Origin: JAWWBL01 sp033720975
GTDB taxonomy: Bacteria; Actinomycetota; Acidimicrobiia; Spongiisociales; ZC4RG35
Direction of reading: 5' to 3'
NCBI GenBank assembly: GCA_033720975.1
Contig: JAWWBL010000105.1
Span: 1-5,856 of the forward strand
DNA: 5,856 nucleotides
The position numbers and the translations under genes are program-made. This document shows positions 1-5,819 of the stretch, piece after piece (position 1 is the first letter of the stretch; the number at the start of each line of letters is the position of its first letter). The notes under the pieces were generated by a model. The model made no database searches and was not told the DNA's origin. It saw only the letters and a program-made list of their open reading frames with translations.

Positions 1-15
1 AGTAGCCTGAGCAAA

Positions 16-32
16 CCCAGCCGATATCTGGG
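16..32 (+). promoter_or_regulatory. Possible hairpin over the ribosome-binding site of the 101-aa gene
   Basis: CCCAG (16-20) can pair with CTGGG (28-32) around a 7-base loop, just before the ATG at 38. The right arm includes part of the G-run that would serve as the Shine-Dalgarno sequence. It could hinder ribosome access, be a remnant of upstream gene sequence, or be chance. There is no following T-tract, so it is not a typical intrinsic terminator. Bases 1-15 contain stop codons in two plus frames and show no recognisable gene end. Confidence 0.2.
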
Positions 33-37
33 GGGAA

Positions 38-343
38 ATGTCTTCATACGAGGCAACTCTCTATATCGAGGGCGAAAAGGAAGCCCCGATCCGGGTGACG
101 GTCGACCTGACCGATGATCAGATCGTGATGTTGGTCGGGACTGACGAGCTCGCTGCTTGGCCGCGCAGCGGCCTGCGGATCAACGCGCTGCCCGATGGGT
201 TTCACATACGTGCTGAAGGCGAGGTCGTGGTGGTCAACGTCGACCACGACGCCGAGTTTGCACTCGAGCTCGGTCTGCGAAACGCCCACCCGGCCCTCCG
301 CAGACGCATGGCGGCGCTCATGCGCAACGACAGAGCCCTCTGA
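38..343 (+). CDS. Small conserved-looking protein of unknown function (101 aa)
   Basis: I do not recognise this family. The protein is acidic and soluble, with no signal peptide, membrane segment or cysteine. Alternating hydrophobic residues suggest several beta strands (about residues 6-11, 17-23, 28-33, 45-50, 54-58 and 62-68). A helix follows (about 71-79), then a basic C-terminal tail (about 86-101, with a run of three Arg). The order of strands, one conserved-looking Trp (W41) and a closing helix would suit a small beta-barrel such as a PH-like fold, but that is a guess from pattern. The ATG at 38 is the only early start and follows a G-rich stretch (30-35) lying unusually close to it. 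The gene is convergent with asd, 9 bases away, so it is not in the lysC-asd operon. GC-rich third positions support real coding. Its own operon partners probably lie left of the window. Confidence 0.75.
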   Translation: MSSYEATLYIEGEKEAPIRVTVDLTDDQIVMLVGTDELAAWPRSGLRINALPDGFHIRAEGEVVVVNVDHDAEFALELGLRNAHPALRRRMAALMRNDRAL

Positions 344-352
344 GGCGGGACT

Positions 353-1360
353 TCAGACCAGAAGTTCCGCGATCTGGACGGCGTTCAACGCCGCCCCCTT
401 CCGCAGGTTGTCGGCGACCGCCCACAGATTGATCCCTCCGACCTCACCAACAGTCGCCCGAACCCTGCCAACCAGCACGTCATCGATGCCGGCGCTGTCC
501 AGAGGCGTTGGAGTGCGGTCCTTCCAGAGCGAGACTCCCGGAGTCGAACCGAGGATCGATGTCGCCTCTTCGGGGCCCATGTCGCGCTCAAACCGGAGAG
601 TCGCAGCCACGCCATGGCCAACCAGGACCGGGACTCTCACACAGATCGGCTCGACAGCGAGGTCTGGCATGTGAAGGATCTTGCGAGACTCGTGGACCAT
701 CTTGAGCTCCTCATCGGTGTACCCGTCATCTGCCTCCGACCCGGCGAACGGCAAGACGTTGAATCCGATTGGTCGCTCATACAACTCGGGGCCCGGGTCG
801 ACCCATCTCCCCTTCATGAGACCGTCCGTGTCGCTCAACAGCCGCGGTATCTGTGACATCAGCTCGTCGACCCCTTGCTGTCCCGAACCGGAGACTGCTT
901 GATAGGAAGCGGCCACCATCGACCTGAGCCCCGCCGCCTCGTGGAGGGGAGCAGCGGCCATGAGAAGGGTCATGGTGGTGCAGTTCGGGTTGGCGATGAT
1001 GCCCCGGTGCGCAGAAACATCCGAGTCGTTGACACCGACCACGACCAGTGGCACGTCGTCCTCCATGCGGAAAGCCGATGAGTTGTCGATCACCACCACC
1101 CCGGCTTCGACGAATCGCCGAGCGTGTGCCCGCGAACGGTCTCCTCCCGCCGAGAACAGGGCAATTTCGAGCCCAGACGGGTCTGCTCCGGAGAGGTCCT
1201 CGACCACGATGTTCCCCCACTTCGTTTCGACCTTTGAGCCGGCCGACTTCTCCGAGGCCATCAGTCGCAGCGACGAGACCGGGAATTCCCGGTCCTCGAG
1301 CACCGAGAGCATGGTCCGCCCCACTGCACCAGTCGCTCCAACGATCGCCACGGCTGTCAT
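353..1360 (-). CDS. asd: Aspartate-semialdehyde dehydrogenase
   Basis: Asd makes L-aspartate 4-semialdehyde from aspartyl phosphate using NADPH, in the cytoplasm, the second step of the lysine/threonine/methionine pathway. The 335-aa length is usual for the bacterial enzyme. The N-terminal dinucleotide-binding loop GATGAVG is at residues 8-14. The catalytic cysteine is C127 in NPNCTT. Q154 in SYQAVSGSG contributes to the active site. The substrate-binding Arg and acid/base His of the family fit R242 and H249 in CVRVPVLVGHG, the same 7-residue spacing as in the E. coli enzyme. The C-terminal DNLRKGAALNAVQ (318-330) is the family signature. The ATG at 1360 overlaps the lysC stop as ATGA, and GGAG lies 10 bases upstream inside lysC, so translation is probably coupled to lysC. 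The stop sits 9 bases from the convergent 101-aa gene, with no visible terminator between. Confidence 0.97.
   Translation of the reverse strand: MTAVAIVGATGAVGRTMLSVLEDREFPVSSLRLMASEKSAGSKVETKWGNIVVEDLSGADPSGLEIALFSAGGDRSRAHARRFVEAGVVVIDNSSAFRMEDDVPLVVVGVNDSDVSAHRGIIANPNCTTMTLLMAAAPLHEAAGLRSMVAASYQAVSGSGQQGVDELMSQIPRLLSDTDGLMKGRWVDPGPELYERPIGFNVLPFAGSEADDGYTDEELKMVHESRKILHMPDLAVEPICVRVPVLVGHGVAATLRFERDMGPEEATSILGSTPGVSLWKDRTPTPLDSAGIDDVLVGRVRATVGEVGGINLWAVADNLRKGAALNAVQIAELLV
1277..1294. repeat. Perfect 18-bp palindrome inside asd
   Basis: GACCGGGAATTCCCGGTC reads the same on both strands with no spacer. It falls in the codons for about residues 23-28 of Asd (DREFPV), a segment conserved in the family, so part of the symmetry follows from the protein. 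No role is known; a regulator or modification site is only a possibility. Confidence 0.5.
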
Positions 1361-2337
1361 TTGGATCTCACTCCGATGAGCCTGTCATGAATAGAACGCA
1401 TCGTGTCCTCAGAATGTTCGCGGGCGACCTCGACAAATGCCCCGCGTCCCCTCGAGCCGGAATCGATCACTTCGATATCGGCTGCAATGACCGCTTCGAC
1501 GGCGGCGTCGATCAGTTCGTGGGCACGGGATCCGACGATCGTCAACACCGACGTCGTGGCGCCGATCGCGCGACCGATGCCCACGACATCCTTCGGAGAC
1601 CCCTCGCTGGAGACCACGGTGCCAGGCTCCTCCCCGAGGGCCGATCTCACATGCACCGCGACGTCATGAGTCATCGCGTATTCGACCGAAGCCGGCATCA
1701 GCACACCGGCACCGGCTCGAGCCAGATCGAGCATGTCCTGATATCCAATCGAATCGATGAGGCCCGCTTCGGGCACAACCCGAGGGTCGGCGGTAAACAC
1801 GCCCCTGACATCGGTGAGAATCTCGCACACTTCCCCTCCGAGGGAAGCTGTCAGGGCGACAGCTGTCGTGTCCGAGCCGCCACGCCCCAGCGTCGTGACC
1901 TCCCGTGATTCAGGGTCGACCCCCTGAAACCCTGCAACGATCACCACCTTTCCAGCCGCGAGCGACTCTTTGACACGCTCTCCCGTGATTCGGGTGATGC
2001 GAGCCTCCCCATGTGAGGAGTCGGTGAGGATCCCCGCTTGCGATCCCGTGTAGCTGACGGCGTCGATTCCTCTGTCGTGGAGGGCCATGGCCAGCAGTGC
2101 CATCGTGATCCGCTCGCCGGCGGTGAGCAACATGTCCATCTCCCGCGGCGTCGGCGAAGACGTGACCTCGGAGGCGAGGGAAGCAAGCCGATCGGTGGTC
2201 TCACCCATTGCGGAGACCACGACAACGAGGTCATATCCTGCATCACGAGTGGCGCGCACGCGGTCAGCCACCTGTTTGATCCTCTCCGCGTCGGCGACCG
2301 ACGTTCCCCCGTACTTCTGGACCATGATCGGCATCAC
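1357..2337 (-). CDS. lysC: Aspartate kinase with a single apparent ACT domain (326 aa)
   Basis: It phosphorylates L-aspartate to 4-phospho-L-aspartate with ATP, the committed step of the aspartate pathway. The amino-acid kinase domain covers about residues 4-242: KYGGTSV (8-14), SAMGETTDRL (42-51), AGERI (73-77), the segment TGSQAGILT (97-105), GRGGSDTTA (151-159) and TDVRGVFTADPR (175-186) all match the family. Actinobacterial enzymes are usually about 400-425 aa with two C-terminal ACT domains; here only about 80 residues follow the kinase, enough for one. They align best as a first strand (250-260) leading directly into the last ACT domain (263-321). The usual GAKVLHP motif reads GAGVLMP (209-215), losing the Lys. 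The first codon is GTG at 2337, but ATG at 2334 gives MPIMVQKYGG, which fits the family better; neither has a strong Shine-Dalgarno site. The stop overlaps the asd start (ATGA), forming an operon. Confidence 0.93.
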   Translation of the reverse strand: MMPIMVQKYGGTSVADAERIKQVADRVRATRDAGYDLVVVVSAMGETTDRLASLASEVTSSPTPREMDMLLTAGERITMALLAMALHDRGIDAVSYTGSQAGILTDSSHGEARITRITGERVKESLAAGKVVIVAGFQGVDPESREVTTLGRGGSDTTAVALTASLGGEVCEILTDVRGVFTADPRVVPEAGLIDSIGYQDMLDLARAGAGVLMPASVEYAMTHDVAVHVRSALGEEPGTVVSSEGSPKDVVGIGRAIGATTSVLTIVGSRAHELIDAAVEAVIAADIEVIDSGSRGRGAFVEVAREHSEDTMRSIHDRLIGVRSK

Positions 2338-2346
2338 GGACAGTTT

Positions 2347-2362
2347 GGAGCCTCAGAGCTCC
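2347..2362. repeat. Short inverted repeat in the lysC leader
   Basis: GGAGC and GCTCC form a perfect 5-bp inverted repeat around a 6-base spacer. On the minus strand it lies 9 bases upstream of the GTG at 2337 and includes the only weak Shine-Dalgarno-like run (GAGG). It could act as a leader hairpin or half-site pair, but a stem this short may be chance. Confidence 0.25.
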
Positions 2363-2400
2363 GATTACGAACACCACCGGGGCTTGGGCGCGGCGCCGCC

Positions 2401-2406
2401 TAAAGT
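2401..2406 (+). promoter_or_regulatory. Candidate -10 element for the cyclophilin-PHP-murJ operon
   Basis: TAAAGT fits TANNNT. A start of transcription about 6-10 bases downstream would fall at 2412-2417, at or just before the ATG at 2417. Together with the absence of a Shine-Dalgarno sequence before that ATG, this suggests a leaderless or very short-leader mRNA, which is common in Actinomycetota. No -35 match at normal spacing was found. Confidence 0.3.
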
Positions 2407-2416
2407 CGCGGCCGCC

Positions 2417-3205
2417 ATGTCAGACAGACGGCAGCGTCAAAAAGAGCAACGGAAAGCCAAGCGTGCAGCCGAGCGCAAGGCCGCACAGCGGAGCGAGCTG
2501 TACCGCCGTCTTGTCACCGGACTCATCTTCGGGGCGATAGTCATCGCTATCTTCGTCCTTCCTGGTCTCATCGGGACCAACGACAGCGGCCTACCCCGCT
2601 CCTACGCGGACTACCGCAGCCAGCCCACTGCATGCGGTGCCGAGGCGCCTCCGCCGGAGACGCCCATGACCTACACGGAGCCCGTGCCACAGGGCGACAT
2701 CACCCCAACATCCAGTGTGACGGCAACGGTTGCGACCTCATGTGGCGAGATAGTGATCGAGCTCGATGCGGCCAACTTCCCCGCCACGGTCAATTCCTTC
2801 GTCTTCCTGGCGCGCGAGGGCTTCTACGACGGACAGGTCTTCCACCGTGTGGTTGAGGACTTCGTCATCCAGGGCGGAGACCCCGAAGCCAACGGAACGG
2901 GGGGGCCTGGCTACGTAATAGAAGATGAGTTCCCCGAAGGGGACTTCGAGTTCTCCGAAGGGATCGTTGCCATGGCCAACCGGGGGGCTCGCAGCACCGG
3001 CTCTCAGTTCTTCATCGTCATAGGCGATCGGGCCCAGTTCCTCGTCCCTGGCTTCAACATCCTCGGAACCATCGCATCGGGCGGGGAGACCCTGGACAAG
3101 ATCGCTGCGATCGAGACAGGAGTCGCTCCCGGCTCCGTCGAGCGAAGCCTCCCTCTCGAGTCGGTGTACATAGAGAGCATCACGATCAGCGTCGACGGTT
3201 CTTGA
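2417..3205 (+). CDS. Membrane-anchored cyclophilin-type peptidyl-prolyl isomerase (262 aa)
   Basis: It catalyses cis-trans isomerisation of prolyl bonds, probably on exported proteins at the outer face of the membrane. The ATG at 2417 begins a highly basic tail (1-31), then one membrane segment (about 32-53), then a linker and a cyclophilin domain (about 102-258). Catalytic positions match human CypA: FHR (R144 for R55), F149 for F60, Q152 for Q63, and SQFF (Q197, F199 for Q111, F113). The CypA W121 position appears to be F208, as in bacterial cyclophilins known for weak cyclosporin binding, and H126 appears to be F213. Two cysteines, C73 and C109, lie outside the membrane and could pair. The frame is open further upstream to 2087, but that part overlaps lysC antisense and is not protein-like. 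It is first in an operon with the PHP gene (30-base gap) and murJ. It resembles the PpiA/PpiB group; the exact symbol is uncertain. Confidence 0.93.
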   Translation: MSDRRQRQKEQRKAKRAAERKAAQRSELYRRLVTGLIFGAIVIAIFVLPGLIGTNDSGLPRSYADYRSQPTACGAEAPPPETPMTYTEPVPQGDITPTSSVTATVATSCGEIVIELDAANFPATVNSFVFLAREGFYDGQVFHRVVEDFVIQGGDPEANGTGGPGYVIEDEFPEGDFEFSEGIVAMANRGARSTGSQFFIVIGDRAQFLVPGFNILGTIASGGETLDKIAAIETGVAPGSVERSLPLESVYIESITISVDGS

Positions 3206-3235
3206 CACACCGACGCTTCAGGATGGACCCCGATC

Positions 3236-4084
3236 ATGGCGGTTGACCTGCACACACATTCGTCGGCAAGCGACGGCTCGTTGAGCCCAGCGGACTTGGT
3301 CCACCGGGCAAGCTCTGCCGGCCTGAGTGCCATCGCCCTCACCGATCACGACACCCAGGAGGGTGTCGCGGAGGCAGTCGCAGTCGCCGACGAAGCGGAT
3401 GTCGAGGTTGTGCCGGGAACGGAATTGTCACTCGACTTCGACGGCGGGGGCATGCACCTTCTGGTCTTGTGGCTGGAGCCAGGCACGGGACCACTGCAAG
3501 ACCGGCTCGGGGAGCTACAGGAAGGGCGTGAAGGCCGCAACCAGCGGATCGTTGAGTTGCTCGCCGAGTTTGGCATGCCCCTATCGATCGAAGAGATTCT
3601 CGAAGAAGCCGGGACCGGGTCGGTGGGGCGCCCTCACATCGCTGCGGTGATGATGCGCCGGGGCTACGTGCCAAGCATCCAGGCGGCGTTCGAGCAGTGG
3701 CTCGGAAACGATCGCCCGGCTTATGTCGGCCGCCCGCGGCTCGATCCCGAGGAGGCGATCGCCCTGGCGCGACAATCCGCTGCGGTGCCAGTCCTCGCCC
3801 ACCCTCACACTCTCGGGATCACACGCTCGGAGGATATGGCCGCCCTTTTGACCAAGCTCAAGTCGGCCGGGCTGATCGGCTTGGAAGCGATATACAGCAG
3901 CTACCGGCGGCACGAACGAGAGGGATATTCACATCTCGCCAGCCGTTTCGGGCTCGTTCCATCCGGAGGGAGCGACTTCCACGGTTCCTACAAGCCCGGG
4001 CTCGACCTCGGGTCGGGATTTGGAGATCTGTACGTTCCCGACGAGGTCATGCACTCTTTGCGTACATACGCAGGCGTAACGTGA
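3236..4084 (+). CDS. PHP-domain metal-dependent phosphoesterase, TrpH/YciV type (282 aa)
   Basis: The family includes E. coli YciV (RNase AM), which acts on 3',5'-nucleoside bisphosphates and short RNA 5' ends; this protein probably does similar cytoplasmic nucleotide clean-up. Length fits the family. The metal-binding motifs are complete and in order: DLHTHS (H6, H8), SDG (D13), LTDHDT (D37, H38), GTEL (E63), MHLL (H74), GRPHIA (H134), LAHPH (H189, H191) and GGSDFHG (D247, H249). Between the early motifs and GRPH lies a helical insert (about 86-128), as in TrpH-type proteins. The ATG at 3236 is preceded by AGGA about 12 bases away; an ATG at 3223 is out of frame. The stop overlaps the murJ start (GTGA), so the two are probably translated together. 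Nothing in the sequence links it to a specific substrate; a DNA polymerase X or histidinol phosphatase PHP is less likely given the length and standalone domain. Confidence 0.92.
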   Translation: MAVDLHTHSSASDGSLSPADLVHRASSAGLSAIALTDHDTQEGVAEAVAVADEADVEVVPGTELSLDFDGGGMHLLVLWLEPGTGPLQDRLGELQEGREGRNQRIVELLAEFGMPLSIEEILEEAGTGSVGRPHIAAVMMRRGYVPSIQAAFEQWLGNDRPAYVGRPRLDPEEAIALARQSAAVPVLAHPHTLGITRSEDMAALLTKLKSAGLIGLEAIYSSYRRHEREGYSHLASRFGLVPSGGSDFHGSYKPGLDLGSGFGDLYVPDEVMHSLRTYAGVT

Positions 4085-5619
4085 GCCGCCCACTCCGTAT
4101 GGGCGCGGCGGCCGCAGTGATCTCGGTGAGCATCCTTCTCTCCCGCCTGCTCGGTCTGGGTCGCGATGCGCTGATCGCGGGTCTGATCGGGCGCAACGAT
4201 GAAGCGGATCTCTACTTCCAAGCGTTCCTCATCCCGGACTTCCTCAACTACCTGATCGCTGGGGCATTCCTCACCATCACCCTGATACCGATCCTCAGCC
4301 GTCACCTGGAGGCCGGAGACATAGTTGCCGCAAGTAGGGCCTTCACTTCCGTTCTGCGCTTCGTCGCGGGGACGGTCGTTGCGCTGACCACGCTGATGTG
4401 GCTGTTCGCCGATCAACTCGTGACGGTGGTCTTTCCCGACGTCGCAGGCAATCACGACCGCTTGATAGCGATGACCCGAATCATCCTCCCCGCCCAGGTG
4501 TTTCTGGTCATAGGGGCAATCCTGATGGCGGTCCAGTACGCCCACAAGCGATTCCTGTTCCCGGCCCTGGCACCTCTGATATACAACCTCGGGATCATCC
4601 TCGGCGGCTTGCTCGGAGTGCTGTTGGGGGATCCCTCTCCCGAGGCGTTTCTGTGGGGTGCGCTCGGCGGCGCCTTTGTGGGGAACTTCACGCTTCAATG
4701 GATCGGGGCGCGCCGGACCGGCACCTGGCTCATCCGTCCCTTGCCCGGCGAATCCTCCGTTCGGGAGTACCTGGTCCTGGCCTTACCCCTGATGGTTGGG
4801 CAATCCGTGGCCGTGCTGGACGAGCAGTTTGTCCGGTTCTTCGGCCAGGCCGAGGTAGGGGCGACGTCGGCTCTTTCCTTCGCCCGCCGCCTGAACATGG
4901 TCCCAGTCGGTGTCATCGCTCAGGCTGCCGGAGTGGCAGCCTTTCCATTTCTCGCTGGTTTGGCCGCGCGGGGGGACAACGAAACCCTGGTCACGACGAC
5001 GGCGCGCGCTGCTAGGAACACCGTATTTGTAGCCGCCGGAGCAGCAGCAGCGCTCGTCGTCCTGGCCGAGCCCGCGGTAACGCTCATATACCGGTACGGC
5101 CAGTTCACCGCCGCCGACGCTGAGGTTGTGGCCTCATTGCTGATGATCTACGCCTTGTCGATACCGGCCTGGGGCCTCCATCAAATCCTCGTCCGGCATT
5201 TCTACGCAAAGAGGAAGATGTGGACGCCGGTGGTCATCGGGACTCTCTTCACGATTCTCGCCGTCCCGATCTGGGTAGGACTGCACCGGTCGATGGGCGT
5301 TCGGGGGTTCGCTCTTGCGTCGACTCTCGTGATCTCGGGTTACGCACTCGCGATGCTGTTCGCGTGGGGTCGTGACTCGGGTTGGGAGGCGGTGCGGTCC
5401 TTGCTGCCTTCAATAGCGCGCGGCCTGGCAGCTGCCCTGGTCGCCGGGGTGTCGATAGCCCCGCTCGTTGAAGCACTCGGTCGATCCGTTCCCTCCGGCA
5501 TGGGCATGAGCGTGATCACCCTGTTCGTGGGCGGAGTGAGCGTCACCGCGGTTTTCACCCTGGTCGCCTTCGTCCTCCGATCACCCGAGCTCGCGTCCCT
5601 GCGTCGACGCGCCAGCTAA
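4081..5619 (+). CDS. murJ: Lipid II flippase MurJ (MVF family, 512 aa)
   Basis: MurJ flips undecaprenyl-linked lipid II across the cytoplasmic membrane for peptidoglycan synthesis. Length matches the 14-helix core (E. coli MurJ is 511 aa), and it lacks the long cytoplasmic pseudokinase extension of mycobacterial MurJ. The N-terminus SRLLGLGRD supplies R22 and R28 (E. coli R18, R24), EAD supplies D43 (E. coli D39), and FARRLNMVPVG (267-277) matches the E. coli region around R270. E. coli R52 and R53 correspond to N56 and Y57, a change also found in other MVF subgroups as I recall them. RYGQFTAAD (338-346) and the HFYAKRKMWTPV segment (373-384) are further family signatures. The start is GTG at 4081, giving the usual short basic lead (MSRPLR), with AGG six bases upstream; ATG at 4099 would cut this off. 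The frame is open further upstream inside the PHP gene, but that is not MurJ-like. It ends tail-to-tail with the minus-strand gene, stops interlocked. Confidence 0.95.
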   Translation: MSRPLRMGAAAAVISVSILLSRLLGLGRDALIAGLIGRNDEADLYFQAFLIPDFLNYLIAGAFLTITLIPILSRHLEAGDIVAASRAFTSVLRFVAGTVVALTTLMWLFADQLVTVVFPDVAGNHDRLIAMTRIILPAQVFLVIGAILMAVQYAHKRFLFPALAPLIYNLGIILGGLLGVLLGDPSPEAFLWGALGGAFVGNFTLQWIGARRTGTWLIRPLPGESSVREYLVLALPLMVGQSVAVLDEQFVRFFGQAEVGATSALSFARRLNMVPVGVIAQAAGVAAFPFLAGLAARGDNETLVTTTARAARNTVFVAAGAAAALVVLAEPAVTLIYRYGQFTAADAEVVASLLMIYALSIPAWGLHQILVRHFYAKRKMWTPVVIGTLFTILAVPIWVGLHRSMGVRGFALASTLVISGYALAMLFAWGRDSGWEAVRSLLPSIARGLAAALVAGVSIAPLVEALGRSVPSGMGMSVITLFVGGVSVTAVFTLVAFVLRSPELASLRRRAS

Positions 5620-5819
5620 TCGGGCCTGATCAATTCGTCAGGGAGCTCGATCCCCTCTTGTGGCCTGATCGCTCGCACCCAGGCCGGGAGCCCTCGCTTG
5701 CGACGCCCAACGGCCGCGGCCGCCGATTTCTCATCCCTCTCGATCCGGTCGAGCACTACCGCGATCACCGCCGCCTCGAACTCACCGGCCCCGCCCCGAA
5801 TCTCCATACGATCAATCAT
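5616..5819 (-). CDS. Small protein resembling acyl-CoA carboxylase epsilon subunit (67 aa)
   Basis: The N-terminal pattern MEIRGGAGEFEAAVIAVVLDRI (residues 5-26), a charged/Ala-rich linker and a single Trp (W47) in PAWVRAIRP resemble the small epsilon (AccE-type) subunits that accompany actinobacterial acyl-CoA carboxylase beta subunits and help hold the complex together. Similarity is short, so the call is tentative. The ATG at 5819 is preferred because GGAG lies 7 bases upstream (5830-5827); the second ATG, at 5807, has no such site. The start overlaps the end of an upstream minus-strand gene by 8 bases, and the stop TAG (5618-5616) interlocks with the murJ stop TAA (5617-5619). Alternative: an unrelated small protein co-transcribed with a methylmalonyl-CoA gene. 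Confidence 0.6.
   Translation of the reverse strand: MIDRMEIRGGAGEFEAAVIAVVLDRIERDEKSAAAAVGRRKRGLPAWVRAIRPQEGIELPDELIRPD

Larger units (their letters stand above)
2338..2416. promoter_or_regulatory. Divergent intergenic region between lysC and the cyclophilin gene
   Basis: This 79-base gap must hold the start signals of both divergent operons unless promoters lie inside the flanking genes. On the plus strand, TAAAGT at 2401-2406 fits the actinobacterial -10 pattern TANNNT and lies 10 bases before the ATG at 2417; I see no good -35. For lysC, no convincing -10 was found. Two symmetric elements are present: GGAGC N6 GCTCC (2347-2362), about 10 bases upstream of the lysC GTG, and the palindrome GCGGCGCCGC (2390-2399). 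Either could be an operator or mRNA hairpin. I saw no T-box or lysine riboswitch, and the gap is too short for one. Confidence 0.45.

Noticed and set aside
1048..1908. 286-codon open frame antisense to asd and lysC
   Set aside because: Its low-complexity Arg/Pro/His-rich translation is a shadow of high-GC codon structure; the minus-strand genes are certain.
2087..2416. Open frame continuing 110 codons upstream of the cyclophilin start
   Set aside because: It lies antisense to lysC, has no protein-like character, and the basic tail plus membrane segment beginning at 2417 make a complete normal N-terminus.
2899..2905. Run of seven G in the cyclophilin gene, a possible slippage site
   Set aside because: The frame is correct across the run, with family motifs on both sides; there is no sign of phase variation.
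2927..2968. Two imperfect 21-base tandem copies in the cyclophilin gene (EFPEGDF then EFSEGIV)
   Set aside because: The loop has the normal length for bacterial cyclophilins (DEFP to AMAN), so this is not a recent duplication but similar residues using similar codons.
3697..4080. Open frame continuing 128 codons upstream of murJ
   Set aside because: It is a shifted frame of the PHP gene, rich in Arg and Pro, and MurJ homologues begin at the SRPLR segment encoded from 4081.
3988..4698. 236-codon open frame antisense to the PHP gene and murJ
   Set aside because: The translation is full of Gln, Glu, Asp and Arg as expected from reading hydrophobic codons backwards, and both sense genes are firmly identified.
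4775..4777. TTA leucine codon in murJ as a possible developmental switch of the Streptomyces bldA type
   Set aside because: There is no sign that this organism is a Streptomyces-like developer, and one TTA in a 512-codon gene is not meaningful.
5711..5722. 12-bp palindrome CGGCCGCGGCCG
   Set aside because: Such GC-only palindromes are expected by chance in DNA of this composition, and it lies within Ala/Arg codons of the small gene.
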